A DNA stretch of 64,000 bases, from IMG/VR virus record IMGVR_UViG_3300017991_000002, positions 1 to 64,000 of that record; one strand, 5' to 3'. How positions within the stretch are numbered: position 1 is the first letter of the stretch; each line of letters opens with the position of its first letter. The notes under the pieces are model-generated. The model saw nothing but the letters and a program-made list of their open reading frames with translations, did not search any database and had not been told where the DNA came from. Made by a program: the position numbers and the translations under genes. Shown piece after piece: positions 15,627 to 23,417 of the stretch. Source of the DNA: a virus.

Positions 15627-15905
15627 TCATGCTCCTTGTCCTGTGTCTTCAATGCCCGGCAGGTGGGCATAAATATCAACCACTCCATCCATCACAACAT
15701 ACCTGCCGGCACCTAATCCCTCATGGGCGGCCCGTGCATCGAGTAGGTCTCTGAGGATTGAAATCTGCATAAGAGCATTGCTGGCCTCGATCCTTACAAT
15801 ATCATCATACTCGTAGTTAGCCTCAAGGATCTCCTGTGCCTCCTGAATCAGCCTTGCACAGGCCCTGAGTCGCTGCGCGCACCTTGTATGGTTAACTTTT
15901 TTCAT
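15627..15905 (-). CDS. Hypothetical helical protein
   Basis: Start chosen at ATG 15905 after GAGGAAGATC inside the end of the previous gene; 92 residues. Helical repeats (RLRACARLIQEAQEILEANY) resemble other small bundle proteins of the block. No tag. Confidence 0.6.
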   Translation of the reverse strand: MKKVNHTRCAQRLRACARLIQEAQEILEANYEYDDIVRIEASNALMQISILRDLLDARAAHEGLGAGRYVVMDGVVDIYAHLPGIEDTGQGA

Positions 15906-16134
15906 GATCTTCCTCTTCCACAACTACCCACGAAAACATCATATCCAATCGCAGTGTATCACTCTTTGGGTTGTCGAGCAAGTCTACGAAACCTACCTCT
16001 TTCACAGCTTCCATCATTAAAAACACCAGCTCAGCTTCTGCTGCCAGACCCTGGAGTTTTCTGATCATGTTAATTTGTCCCACCGGTATCAATACTGTCA
16101 CTGGTTCTTTCTTATCACCTATCATTTTTGACAC
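15892..16134 (-). CDS. Hypothetical protein
   Basis: Up to 80 residues (GTG 16134, or ATG 16125). Pattern VTVLIPVGQINMIRKLQGLA then a C-terminal beta-strand. The GTG lies within the previous gene's tag region, whose AGG AGG codons give the Shine-Dalgarno. Untagged. Unknown. Confidence 0.6.
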   Translation of the reverse strand: MSKMIGDKKEPVTVLIPVGQINMIRKLQGLAAEAELVFLMMEAVKEVGFVDLLDNPKSDTLRLDMMFSWVVVEEEDHEKS

Positions 16135-16459
16135 GTAGCCTCCTTACATACTTTGATGGCAGCTTGGGCTCTGGGCCTCTAGAGAGCTCATCAATCCTCT
16201 CAGCTATGCTCTTCTTGATCATTTTTAAATTATTGTACTCATTAAGTAGATTGACCTTCAAAGAGTACTCCAGACCAATCCGATCACGGGCGCTGACCTG
16301 ATCAATCCTCTCATACTTGTCAATAAGAGCATGAATTCTCCTGACAGAATCTCGTTGGGAGTTGTGAAGGATTGCAAGGATAAAATCATATGAAGCCTCT
16401 GATTTCTTTATCTCCTTTACAATATCTGCAACTGTAAAATCCAATTGAATTGTGCTCAT
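16115..16459 (-). CDS. Tagged helical-bundle protein
   Basis: Start at ATG 16459 after GGGGAGGAAAAT; 114 residues. All-helical with a long central bundle; ends KYVRRLRVKNDR. In this copy the tag arginines are AGG AGG and form AAGGAGG. The 67 nt upstream (16460-16526) hold no supported gene. Confidence 0.65.
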   Translation of the reverse strand: MSTIQLDFTVADIVKEIKKSEASYDFILAILHNSQRDSVRRIHALIDKYERIDQVSARDRIGLEYSLKVNLLNEYNNLKMIKKSIAERIDELSRGPEPKLPSKYVRRLRVKNDR

Positions 16460-16526
16460 ATTTTCCTCCCCATCACCCGCCATGCCCAAAATGAAACTCA
16501 TGCACCAGCTGAGTTGGGTCATTGTC

Positions 16527-16859
16527 TTACCTGTTTGGACTAACAATCTTCAACTTCCTCTTAAAGTCTACTGGTTGGGCTGGCTCCTTTTTCTCCCCAA
16601 ACTCTTGAATCCTCTTCCCGATGTTATGGTGAATATTTTCCAACTCCAGTCGACTGGCAACCATTATCGCTCTCAGTGCATGGAAGTCCCCAATCTCCCC
16701 GCTACGGCTACATTGTTTATATTCCCTGACTGCGGACTCTAATTTACAGGCCCAATAGTGTTGTTCATCAAACAGACTACTAAGATCCGGGTCAAAGAGT
16801 AAAGAACTCCTATCTTCACATAGTTTTACTGCCTCGTCAACTTCCCTCATAATGTTCAT
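16527..16859 (-). CDS. Tagged helical-bundle protein
   Basis: 110 residues from ATG 16859 (AAGAGGTGAT upstream). Helical hairpin with a mid-protein pattern LESAVREYKQ...HALRAIMVASRLELENI, similar in plan to 16115 and 17037. Ends FKRKLKIVSPNR. Confidence 0.65.
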   Translation of the reverse strand: MNIMREVDEAVKLCEDRSSLLFDPDLSSLFDEQHYWACKLESAVREYKQCSRSGEIGDFHALRAIMVASRLELENIHHNIGKRIQEFGEKKEPAQPVDFKRKLKIVSPNR

Positions 16860-16883
16860 TATGATCACCTCTTTTTCGTATCT

Positions 16884-17044
16884 TCAGTCAGGGGACTTTC
16901 CATTAATACTCAAAGTCGGTCTTACCTTCAGCTTCCTGTGCTTGTATTTCCTGGTCTATCTTTCACTTTTATAATCCTTCCCGCCTCTTCGAGTAGGGAC
17001 ATATAGTCTTTGAGCTCAAGTGCCCTCTTATATGCCTTAAACAT
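16884..17044 (-). pseudogene. Tagged gene split by a -1 frameshift
   Basis: From ATG 17044 a 38-codon frame reads MFKAYKRALELKDYMSLLEE then stops at 16928. In the -1 frame the same DNA continues through KYKHRKLKVRP, a good copy of the tag, to a stop at 16884. The tag has therefore been put out of frame, either by mutation, sequence error or programmed frameshifting. The start overlaps the end of 17037-17381. Confidence 0.5.
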
Positions 17045-17381
17045 TTGGCAACCTCAATCTTCTACAAGACGCCCTGGATTTTCTTGGCCTCTTACCAGCC
17101 TTCTCTAGTTCCCATTCCTTGGCCCGTTCCGAGGCCATGCGCTTGGTTTCCCTGCACAACTCTGCAATGTCCATAATTGTGTCAAGTCGATACTGAAGGA
17201 TAGGATCCGACGGGTTCCTTCCCGACCTCTCATATCGATTGGAAGCCCTCTCGATCTCTTCAATAAGATTTTTCCTCTCGTTGTCATACCATGAAAGAAG
17301 ATGAGCCAGCTCAGGATCAAATGTTCCAGCCATTGTAGCTTCCCGTATAATGTCTGCTGCTTCTTTTAATCGATCAGTCAT
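17037..17381 (-). CDS. Tagged helical-bundle protein
   Basis: 114 residues. Pattern LAHLLSWYDNERKNLIEEIE...RLDTIMDIAELCRE is shared in spacing with 16115 and 16527. Ends SCRRLRLPNV; TTG AGG in the tag is the ribosome site for the overlapping downstream start. Confidence 0.65.
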   Translation of the reverse strand: MTDRLKEAADIIREATMAGTFDPELAHLLSWYDNERKNLIEEIERASNRYERSGRNPSDPILQYRLDTIMDIAELCRETKRMASERAKEWELEKAGKRPRKSRASCRRLRLPNV

Positions 17382-17404
17382 TCAGGACACCTGCTTTCAA
17401 CGCC

Positions 17405-17803
17405 TCACTCGTTTAATTCAGGAAAGAGGTGAGCCACTCTGCCGATAGAATCCCGACCCGAGTCCGGCATCCTTCCCTCCTCCAATGCCTTCTTCGTCTC
17501 CTCCGGGATAACCTTTATATCAATCGAGTCCACAAAAATATTGATCTCTGGAATTCCACTATCATTACCGGACACCGTTGTCTCCGGATCTTCCTGCACC
17601 ATGTAAAATACTGAACCGCTGGAAAACGGCTGCTTTGCAATCTCCTCAACTTGCCGCGGTACCGACAACTTCCCAAAGTCAAAAGAGCATTCCTTCGGTG
17701 GCCGGGGTTCCAGGAAGTTGCCAACGTAATTCAACTCCTCTTTAAAGTAGTCAAGGATCTCCTGTTCGGTCCCTGAAATTATCAAATCTTTTTTAATCGC
17801 CAT
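17405..17803 (-). CDS. Hypothetical protein
   Basis: Start moved to ATG 17803 (GGAAGGAAAATT upstream); 132 residues, acidic, alpha/beta. No tag, no family recognised. Its leader (17804-17877) contains a 9-bp inverted repeat, GGGCCATTT...AAATGGCCC. Confidence 0.6.
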   Translation of the reverse strand: MAIKKDLIISGTEQEILDYFKEELNYVGNFLEPRPPKECSFDFGKLSVPRQVEEIAKQPFSSGSVFYMVQEDPETTVSGNDSGIPEINIFVDSIDIKVIPEETKKALEEGRMPDSGRDSIGRVAHLFPELNE

Positions 17804-17823
17804 AATTTTCCTTCCTTTCGGTT

Positions 17824-17852
17824 TTCGGGCCATTTATCAGGCCAAAATGGCC
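17824..17852. promoter_or_regulatory. 9-bp inverted repeat
   Basis: GGGCCATTT and AAATGGCCC separated by 8 nt in the gap between two genes, followed by two further ATGG/CCAT-type half-sites. Candidate operator or processing hairpin; no U-run. Confidence 0.4.
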
Positions 17853-17877
17853 CACAAATGGCTCATTTGGGTCATTT

Positions 17878-18111
17878 TTACTCTTTATTGAAAAGTCGAG
17901 CAAGGTGTCCTTTTCTTTCTTCCATTGCTTTATCAAGATCCAGCAATCTTAGCCATCGCTCTATCCTCTCCTCATCCATCTGACGAATCTCCTGCACAAG
18001 CTCCTTGGCTGTAATTGACAGATCCTCATGAATTCTCGCCCTCATCTTCATCGGTGCCCTTTGTTCTGTGTCTACTACGGACAAAATCAGAGATAACGTA
18101 GGTCTACTCAT
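17878..18111 (-). CDS. Hypothetical protein
   Basis: 77 residues from ATG 18111, preceded by AAGGAGGACGACC. N-terminal strand MSRPTLSLILSVV then a charged helix. Could be a small regulator; no tag and no known motif. Confidence 0.6.
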   Translation of the reverse strand: MSRPTLSLILSVVDTEQRAPMKMRARIHEDLSITAKELVQEIRQMDEERIERWLRLLDLDKAMEERKGHLARLFNKE

Positions 18112-18304
18112 GGTCGTCCTCCTTAGGGTCGGTAGCATCCTCAAATTCGAGACAGGTCCCGGTTATCGGCCCTCCAACCGGACGACGCTCCCCCGCGGAA
18201 AGCATACAAAGAAATATTTCCGGATGACCAACCAAATGTGCTCCGTGCTTACACATATCGCAAGTTTTACCAAGACGTATATTTTCCTCGAGTCTCCAGT
18301 CCAT
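18104..18304 (-). CDS. Small Cys-containing protein
   Basis: 66 residues from ATG 18304 (AAGGAGGTTGACATA). TCDMCKHGAHLVG...FLCML...GTCLEF gives four cysteines that could bind metal. Acidic C-terminus. Follows the structured element 18396-18526 in the direction of transcription. Confidence 0.6.
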   Translation of the reverse strand: MDWRLEENIRLGKTCDMCKHGAHLVGHPEIFLCMLSAGERRPVGGPITGTCLEFEDATDPKEDDHE

Positions 18305-18395
18305 TATGTCAACCTCCTTGACCATGACCTTATCAGACTCACTACTGTGACAAATGATTTGGCTCGTCTGCTCATTTATTCCCCCTAAAAAATAA

Positions 18396-18526
18396 GAGGT
18401 GGGCCGGGCGCTACTCCGGCTGGCTTAAAAGGCCTCAGCCTCGGGTTACATCACGTATAGTCCCGTCAAGGACGACCCCGATATTCTGCGACGGCTTAGC
18501 GTGTCTGCTTTCCACGCCGCCACCTC
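18396..18526 (-). ncRNA. Candidate structured RNA, 131 nt
   Basis: A GC-rich intercistronic element whose ends pair perfectly (GAGGTGG with CCACCTC). Inside are GCGTG...CACGC, TCGGG...CCCGA and GCCGG...CCGGC helices, giving a multibranch junction. The flanking DNA is AT-richer and coding. Strand is inferred from the operon. Not matched to any riboswitch or ribozyme I know; it could be a cis-regulatory or processed RNA. Confidence 0.55.
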
Positions 18527-18815
18527 ATAATATTTCAGTAACCTTACCATATACCCGTTTCGTCCATCCATTGATCCTGCCATGATTATTTCCTATTAGG
18601 CAGCCTCTTTTGTCGTTCTTGGCCTTTACCAGATGGGTATAGAAGTTGCCCTTGACCTTACAATAAACAATGTCCCCAACCTCAACTTCCTCCCAAGTTG
18701 CCGGGGAGAGCTTCACCGGCTGCCGAGACTTCAGGATCGGGGTCATAGAGTTTCCGGGTTCCTTGGAAACAACGATCTCACCTGCTAACAATTTTTGTGC
18801 TTTGATATTATTCAT
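18525..18815 (-). CDS. S24/S26 peptidase-like (LexA/signal-peptidase fold) protein
   Basis: 96 residues if started at ATG 18815; a longer start at TTG 18857 is possible. PGNSMTPILKSRQPV has the catalytic-type serine (S-M-x-P), EVEVGDIVYCKVKGNFYTH is the conserved following strand, and LVKAKNDKRGCLIGN supplies a possible general-base lysine. There is no helix-turn-helix, so it is a stand-alone peptidase-like domain as in some phages, perhaps cleaving or mimicking a repressor. Untagged. Confidence 0.65.
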   Translation of the reverse strand: MNNIKAQKLLAGEIVVSKEPGNSMTPILKSRQPVKLSPATWEEVEVGDIVYCKVKGNFYTHLVKAKNDKRGCLIGNNHGRINGWTKRVYGKVTEIL

Positions 18816-18859
18816 TAGGTTTTTATAACCCTCCCGTGTCCTCGAGATCTTCTTCAATG

Positions 18860-19042
18860 TCAGGGCAAAAAACCATCAACAATTTCGGCATTTTCAAACG
18901 GCCTGAATTTTCTCGCCTCAGCCAATGCCGCAAGTGCATCTTTGATATTGTCATAATTCTTCGCGTTCTCTTCGACAGTGGTTCGCGGTGGATCGCCTTC
19001 GCCATCGGCAATCCACACCCCTTTTTCTAATAATACTTTCAT
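18860..19042 (-). CDS. 60-residue hypothetical protein
   Basis: ATG 19042 overlaps the preceding stop region (ATAAGATG). Alpha/beta, with a helix NYDNIKDALAALAEARKFRP. Unknown, untagged. Confidence 0.5.
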   Translation of the reverse strand: MKVLLEKGVWIADGEGDPPRTTVEENAKNYDNIKDALAALAEARKFRPFENAEIVDGFLP

Positions 19043-19043
19043 C

Positions 19044-19514
19044 TTATTTCCCGCTTTCTTTACATTTTTCAGGAGTGCTGAAAATATCCCCTACCACCTT
19101 ATGAAGAACATTCGTTCCACTCCGCAGTATGTCTTCCGACACAATATACGGGCCCAGTAGGTAATATTTAAACGCCGACTGCTTCTGATTATATCGAACC
19201 AATCTCAGCCCTTTATCAGTCTCAACAATATCCCCCTCATAAATACGAAGTCCTCGCCATGTATTCTCTTCCTGTCCCTTTCTTTGTTCCTCAGTCGCCT
19301 CATCCCACGAGGTGGCATCATATTGTCCAATGAACTGCATCAAGATAACATGCTGGAGCATACTGTCTGGCTCTTGATCACCCAGGATGACGGGATCTCC
19401 ATCTTCGTTAACAACAAATACTCCCAGGTCATCAAAAAAGACATCATAAACCATCTCTTTGTCTTTTGTAAGCCATGCCCGATATAGATGATCTCTTGGC
19501 TCCAATGTTTCCAT
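19044..19514 (-). CDS. YopX-family protein
   Basis: 156 residues. Matches the YopX family, widespread in phages and prophages of Firmicutes and others, by the pattern HVILMQFIGQYDA...RIYEGDIVETDKGLRLV, then a C-terminal strand VGDIF. The N-terminal RAWLTKDKEMVYDVFF is also typical. YopX folds into a beta-rich decamer; the role is unknown. Preceded by a good GGAGGGC site. Confidence 0.8.
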   Translation of the reverse strand: METLEPRDHLYRAWLTKDKEMVYDVFFDDLGVFVVNEDGDPVILGDQEPDSMLQHVILMQFIGQYDATSWDEATEEQRKGQEENTWRGLRIYEGDIVETDKGLRLVRYNQKQSAFKYYLLGPYIVSEDILRSGTNVLHKVVGDIFSTPEKCKESGK

Positions 19515-19517
19515 GGT

Positions 19518-19952
19518 CTAGCCCTCCCCTCCCGACATCCTCAGTTTTCTGGGATTACGCTTAATTCCTTCCGGCACAGGTCTACCCTCCAACCATCCCG
19601 CCTCTTTTGCAACCTTCCTGGCCTTTTCCATATCTTCAAATACCACCATTTCCACCTTTACTACTGCCCTCCCATTACTCCTATAATCAAGGTCTGGAAA
19701 AATAACCTGCCTCACTCTCCAAGATTCAATACCGGGGCCTCTTACGTCAAAATTACAAGATCTTGGAGGGATCTCTGGCCTATTCCCATCCATGATCTCA
19801 TTTCCGTGATCATCATACAGCGTTATCCTCAGATCAGCCAAGCTGACCTCGACCGTCTCTATGACCGGAAGTGTCTCTGTCTTCAGGCAAGGCAGTCTGG
19901 CCGTATAAGCTAAAGACCCCTCAAAAACCCCGTTGATGGTGGTCGTTGTCAT
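19518..19952 (-). CDS. Tagged beta-rich protein
   Basis: 144 residues, beta-rich (IETVEVSLADLRITLYDD...AVVKVEMVVFEDME), ending NPRKLRMSGGEG. ATG overlaps the antirepressor stop. Function unknown. Confidence 0.65.
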   Translation of the reverse strand: MTTTTINGVFEGSLAYTARLPCLKTETLPVIETVEVSLADLRITLYDDHGNEIMDGNRPEIPPRSCNFDVRGPGIESWRVRQVIFPDLDYRSNGRAVVKVEMVVFEDMEKARKVAKEAGWLEGRPVPEGIKRNPRKLRMSGGEG

Positions 19953-20935
19953 TCTCCAAGCCTCCGGGGGATGACGGCAGGTAGGCTTCGTCTTCCGGGG
20001 TCTACAACATTTGGAAGAACGGGGGAAGAGACCAAATCCTCTATTGAATAGTTCTTGACCTTGCTGATATATTTTATCGTTTTAACTGGGTACCATAACA
20101 ACTGCACCGTTCCCTTATCCCCATTTGAGCTGAGACGAACCCCATGGATATATACCAGCCCGTTTTCCTTGGCCTTTTTAGTTGGCTCATATCTCTTGTT
20201 TCCGTGAGTATCTTTCACGTTTTTCTGAAGACCTATATTGGTCAACAGCCTGTTTACACATCTGGATCGATGCCACGAAGACATCGATTCAAAGTGACGG
20301 AACCACAAACCAAAATCGGTCACATTAAGGGCAGTATTGTCAGGATAAGTCTCTGCCAGAGGGCCGTTTGAGGAAAAATAGTCGATATAGACGGTTTCGC
20401 CTGTCGACCGCTGAACCTCTCTGGCCACTGCCTGTTTTTCATCCGATGTAAGTTTTCTATCCCTAGAATACCTGGCAATTCTCATTTCATGTTTGAGAAT
20501 CTCATAGACTTCCTTTCTTCTGCGAGCAAATTCCTGCAGACTTTTGGGAGGCTTCTTCATCTCTGGGAGGGCATCGTGTTTGATTTTCTGCAACTCTTCC
20601 TCAGCATCAATCAGGTACTGCCGAACGGCCTTTCCCGTTTCCGTCTTCTCGAGCTGGGCAAAATGCTTCGCTTGATTGAGGGTGATAGTGTATTCTATTG
20701 CCTTTGAGCCACCACCCATGTTCTCACGTTTGATAATTTTATCAAATGTGAAAAAGTCTTTCCCTTCAACAAGTTCTAAATCTCTGATCCGATTTTTGAC
20801 CCAATTGGAAAACTCTTGTTTCGATCCCAATGCTTCCCACAATGATCGGGCATCAACTCCCAACTTTTCCTCATCGCCAAAGTTATAGTTCTTAACTTCA
20901 ACCTTCTGAAACTTCTGTAAACTCTCTTGTGTCAT
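19949..20935 (-). CDS. AntA/AntB-type antirepressor
   Basis: 328 residues. The N-terminal domain DARSLWEALGSKQEFSNWVK, ELVEGKDFFTFDKI, IEYTITLNQAKHFAQLEKTE and GKAVRQYLIDAEEELQ is the AntA/AntB antirepressor signature (DNA or repressor binding). The C-terminal half (about 150-310) contains a helical region and a winged-helix-like segment of the kind found in KilAC-type proteins. Such proteins inactivate repressors or regulate late genes. Untagged; first of a subcluster with YopX and the S24-like gene. Confidence 0.85.
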   Translation of the reverse strand: MTQESLQKFQKVEVKNYNFGDEEKLGVDARSLWEALGSKQEFSNWVKNRIRDLELVEGKDFFTFDKIIKRENMGGGSKAIEYTITLNQAKHFAQLEKTETGKAVRQYLIDAEEELQKIKHDALPEMKKPPKSLQEFARRRKEVYEILKHEMRIARYSRDRKLTSDEKQAVAREVQRSTGETVYIDYFSSNGPLAETYPDNTALNVTDFGLWFRHFESMSSWHRSRCVNRLLTNIGLQKNVKDTHGNKRYEPTKKAKENGLVYIHGVRLSSNGDKGTVQLLWYPVKTIKYISKVKNYSIEDLVSSPVLPNVVDPGRRSLPAVIPRRLGE

Positions 20936-20976
20936 AGTTCTTCCTTTCTTTAGGGTTTTTTACCTATCCTGGACAC

Positions 20977-21258
20977 TCAGGATTTATCTTTATGAATCCT
21001 AACAGTTTTTACTGCATCAAGGAGACATCGAAGATCCATTTCGATAAGGTCCTTGGTACGTCCACATTCTTCCTTGTCTCTCTCAGTCTGAGCCAACTCC
21101 ACTACCTCAACCCAATGAAGGACCCTTTTAATAAGTCTCTGTACTGCATTGTCCAACAAATCCTTAACGTAGTCGAGACGATAACCATAATGTATGGGTC
21201 GCTCGGTCTCAATATCGATCGTCACCGTAAATTTCGTTGTCCCTCTTTTCACCATCAA
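20977..21258 (-). CDS. Hypothetical protein
   Basis: 93 residues, alpha/beta; N-terminal basic strand MMVKRGTTKFTVTIDIE then a helix-rich part. The TGATG overlap couples it to 21255-21425. No tag. Confidence 0.6.
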   Translation of the reverse strand: MMVKRGTTKFTVTIDIETERPIHYGYRLDYVKDLLDNAVQRLIKRVLHWVEVVELAQTERDKEECGRTKDLIEMDLRCLLDAVKTVRIHKDKS

Positions 21259-21425
21259 TCATCCTCCCCATCATCCAATGGAAATACATCCCCAGCCAGC
21301 ACCTGAATTAAGACAATTACCGTAAGGAATGCCGAAACGAAACCAAGAACCGGCCGGCCCCATAAAAAGGACAACAAGGTAGAGAAACATCCAAGGAAGA
21401 CAACAAATCTTTCAGTCAACGTCAT
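21255..21425 (-). CDS. Small two-helix membrane protein
   Basis: 56 residues from ATG 21425 with two hydrophobic segments (FVVFLGCFSTLLSFLWG and LGFVSAFLTVIVLIQVLAG) and an acidic tail. Both ends overlap neighbouring genes, as usual here. Could be an inner-membrane or holin-like protein; no direct evidence. Confidence 0.6.
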   Translation of the reverse strand: MTLTERFVVFLGCFSTLLSFLWGRPVLGFVSAFLTVIVLIQVLAGDVFPLDDGEDD

Positions 21426-21777
21426 TTCCAATCTCCTCTACAGACATGATCATATTTGGTGGAACATGTTTTACTGGGATCTCCCCTTTTGCTACGATTG
21501 GGATATCTATTACGTAGACATAACCGGATCCGTCCAACTTTCCCCAACCGAGCTCCAGCCTCACATTACTCTCAAAATTCGACCCGGTCCTAGCATAGCC
21601 CAATGCCTCCTCAAACTTATCCGTCAGGTAGACAAACATGCACTCGCGTTTACGCCTGATGTGATCATCTATTTCAGAATTAAGCCCCTCGCACTTCAAG
21701 AGGTCAGTCTGACAAGGTTTCAGGCCCTCAGCGAATATAACTTCCGGCTTTACTTTTGTTCCATGGTAAAATATCAT
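21412..21777 (-). CDS. ADP-ribosyltransferase-fold candidate
   Basis: 121 residues. The pattern MIFYHGTKVKPEVIFAEGL, FVYLTDKFEEALGYA and VYVIDIPIVAKGEIPV resembles PARP/Tpt1-like ADP-ribosyltransferase folds, with a histidine in YHGT and a tyrosine in VYLTD corresponding to two of the three usual catalytic positions; the third is not clear. These enzymes use NAD+ or act on RNA 2'-phosphate. Its neighbourhood contains ADP-ribose hydrolases and a nucleotide-binding SLOG protein. Activity is inferred. Confidence 0.5.
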   Translation of the reverse strand: MIFYHGTKVKPEVIFAEGLKPCQTDLLKCEGLNSEIDDHIRRKRECMFVYLTDKFEEALGYARTGSNFESNVRLELGWGKLDGSGYVYVIDIPIVAKGEIPVKHVPPNMIMSVEEIGNDVD

Positions 21778-22277
21778 TACGTCTTCCCCTTACCTTGTAT
21801 CCTAAGCCTCCTCTTGAACACCGTGGGACAAACAACGCCCTCTCCTGCAATAAAAAATTCCTTGTTAATGATCGATAAATCGTCGACATTAATCCTAACA
21901 GACTTTATCATATTTGATAACGTCATCCCATGGCAAGTGGGAGCCATCATCACCCCCAAAACATGCGAGCAATACCGTTCCCGAACTATGTTCGTTGCCT
22001 TCAAGACAAAAGATTTGTACATCACGTACACTCCCTCCTCTACCTCCAATGCCTCTTTGCCTTTCAGGAATCCCTCGTTTACTATCTCAAGGTCATTAAT
22101 ACCGAAAAACTCACACATCCAAAATCCATCTTCTGTATACCACTCACATAAAGCAGATTCTGATACAACCTCTGAACGTGGCCAGCAGTAATTCTCGGAT
22201 ATATTGCAGACTTTCATGACAACATTATTTGCTTTATGCATGACATACATGCCTCTTTTAATCTTAACTTCTTTCAT
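21777..22277 (-). CDS. Tagged hypothetical protein
   Basis: 166 residues with a duplicated feel: VKIKRGMYVMHKANNVVMKVC at the start and VEEGVYVMYKSFVLKATNIV in the middle look like two copies of the same strand pair. Ends FKRRLRIQGKGKT. Unknown. Confidence 0.65.
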   Translation of the reverse strand: MKEVKIKRGMYVMHKANNVVMKVCNISENYCWPRSEVVSESALCEWYTEDGFWMCEFFGINDLEIVNEGFLKGKEALEVEEGVYVMYKSFVLKATNIVRERYCSHVLGVMMAPTCHGMTLSNMIKSVRINVDDLSIINKEFFIAGEGVVCPTVFKRRLRIQGKGKT

Positions 22278-22286
22278 TTAAGGGCC

Positions 22287-22622
22287 TCAAAATTTAACAC
22301 CATGCTTTGGTTCCCTTGTCTTGTTGTACTTCATCTTCCAGTCAACTTGCCTCTGAATGTCGACCCCCAAAGCCCCACATAGGTCAAACGTTCGAATCAA
22401 AACGTCGGCCAATTCATCTTCGAAAGTATCCTTTTCCTCTATCCCAAATCTCTCTTCCCTGAGCGCATCACAAGCCTCAGCCAACTCTGAGACGATCAAC
22501 ATCAGCTTGGAGTTATAGTAATGAAGACACCCCCGGTCCTTATGCCAAGGAGGAATGTCATCCCAAAACTTCTTCTCCTTGGCTGTTGCGTAGCATTTTT
22601 TACAGTAGTCATTCAGATCCAT
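22287..22622 (-). CDS. MazG-like nucleotide pyrophosphohydrolase
   Basis: 111 residues from ATG 22622. An all-helical MazG/dUTPase-like domain: LMLIVSELAEACDALREERF gives the E-x-x-E metal ligands and DTFEDELADVLIRTFDLCG the second E-x-x-D pair. Such phage enzymes hydrolyse (d)NTPs or ppGpp to nucleoside monophosphates. No tag; a second homologue lies at 39384. Confidence 0.85.
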   Translation of the reverse strand: MDLNDYCKKCYATAKEKKFWDDIPPWHKDRGCLHYYNSKLMLIVSELAEACDALREERFGIEEKDTFEDELADVLIRTFDLCGALGVDIQRQVDWKMKYNKTREPKHGVKF

Positions 22623-22854
22623 GTGACTCTCCATTTTTATTGTATTTAAACATCATCTCAAAAGGAGCCACCACGGGCTTAAATCTGGGCATCTCTATCC
22701 AGTAACACAATTCATCCGGCGGTATGTGGCCAGGAACACGAAGTTTCCGCTGCGGTTTTGGTTTCTTCGCAGCCACGAGGGAAAATTCATCCGTAAAACA
22801 GTAACCTTTCTCCCAAAATTCAGCTATTGCACGCTTTAACTCACATATGAGCAT
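22609..22854 (-). CDS. Small protein with internal tag motif
   Basis: 81 residues from ATG 22854 (GAGGAGAAGTG). The helix-rich N-terminus is followed at about 35-45 by QRKLRVPGHIPPDE, an internal copy of the tag motif, then by another 35 residues (CYWIEMPRFKPVVAPFEMM). It may be a tag followed by a later extension or a fused peptide. Confidence 0.6.
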   Translation of the reverse strand: MLICELKRAIAEFWEKGYCFTDEFSLVAAKKPKPQRKLRVPGHIPPDELCYWIEMPRFKPVVAPFEMMFKYNKNGESHGSE

Positions 22855-22865
22855 CACTTCTCCTC

Positions 22866-23066
22866 TTAAGCAAACTGTGCAAGGAAAGGCATAACGAGAT
22901 AAAAAGCAACCATGACTCCCGATATGTATGCCAGAGTTACCCTGGAAGGTTCCACCAGAAGAACAAGCAAGAACCCGATCATTACCCCGCCTATAAGATG
23001 ATACAGGGTAGAAATTAAATAACCCCACTGATCTCTCGTAGATAGTTTTTCTTTGATAAATATCAT
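22866..23066 (-). CDS. Two-helix membrane protein
   Basis: 66 residues: basic start MIFIKEKLSTRDQ, then hydrophobic segments LYHLIGGVMIGFLLVLLVE and LAYISGVMVAFYLVMPFL. Small inner-membrane protein; could be a holin-type or superinfection factor, but no cluster evidence for lysis. Confidence 0.65.
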   Translation of the reverse strand: MIFIKEKLSTRDQWGYLISTLYHLIGGVMIGFLLVLLVEPSRVTLAYISGVMVAFYLVMPFLAQFA

Positions 23067-23416
23067 TATTTATGTAACCTCAACTTTCTTTTAAACTCCG
23101 CAGGCTCCACGGTCTCCGTCTCATTATCCTGGGTTTCCCATTGCCACGTCGCTGGGGCTCCTACTATAGGAGGGGGCATTGAACCGGTTTCCCAGGTTAT
23201 TACCACATTACGTGACACCACACCAGTTCGTCCGAACCTATTTTTGGCTATGTAGACATTATGATCCGGGCCGGTGATCATTACAACTTCCGCCTGGTGG
23301 AAAGAGCTCATCGGTATCCCGGTCAAAGCCTCACGAACCTCTTCCGCAGTTGTGACCACCGTCTCGGATCTGACAATCATCATGGACACCTGCGTATAAG
23401 TAAATTGATTTGACAT
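23066..23416 (-). CDS. Tagged hypothetical protein
   Basis: 116 residues, beta-rich in the middle (EVVMITGPDHNVYIAKN), ending FKRKLRLHK. Unknown. Confidence 0.65.
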   Translation of the reverse strand: MSNQFTYTQVSMMIVRSETVVTTAEEVREALTGIPMSSFHQAEVVMITGPDHNVYIAKNRFGRTGVVSRNVVITWETGSMPPPIVGAPATWQWETQDNETETVEPAEFKRKLRLHK

Positions 23417-23417
23417 G

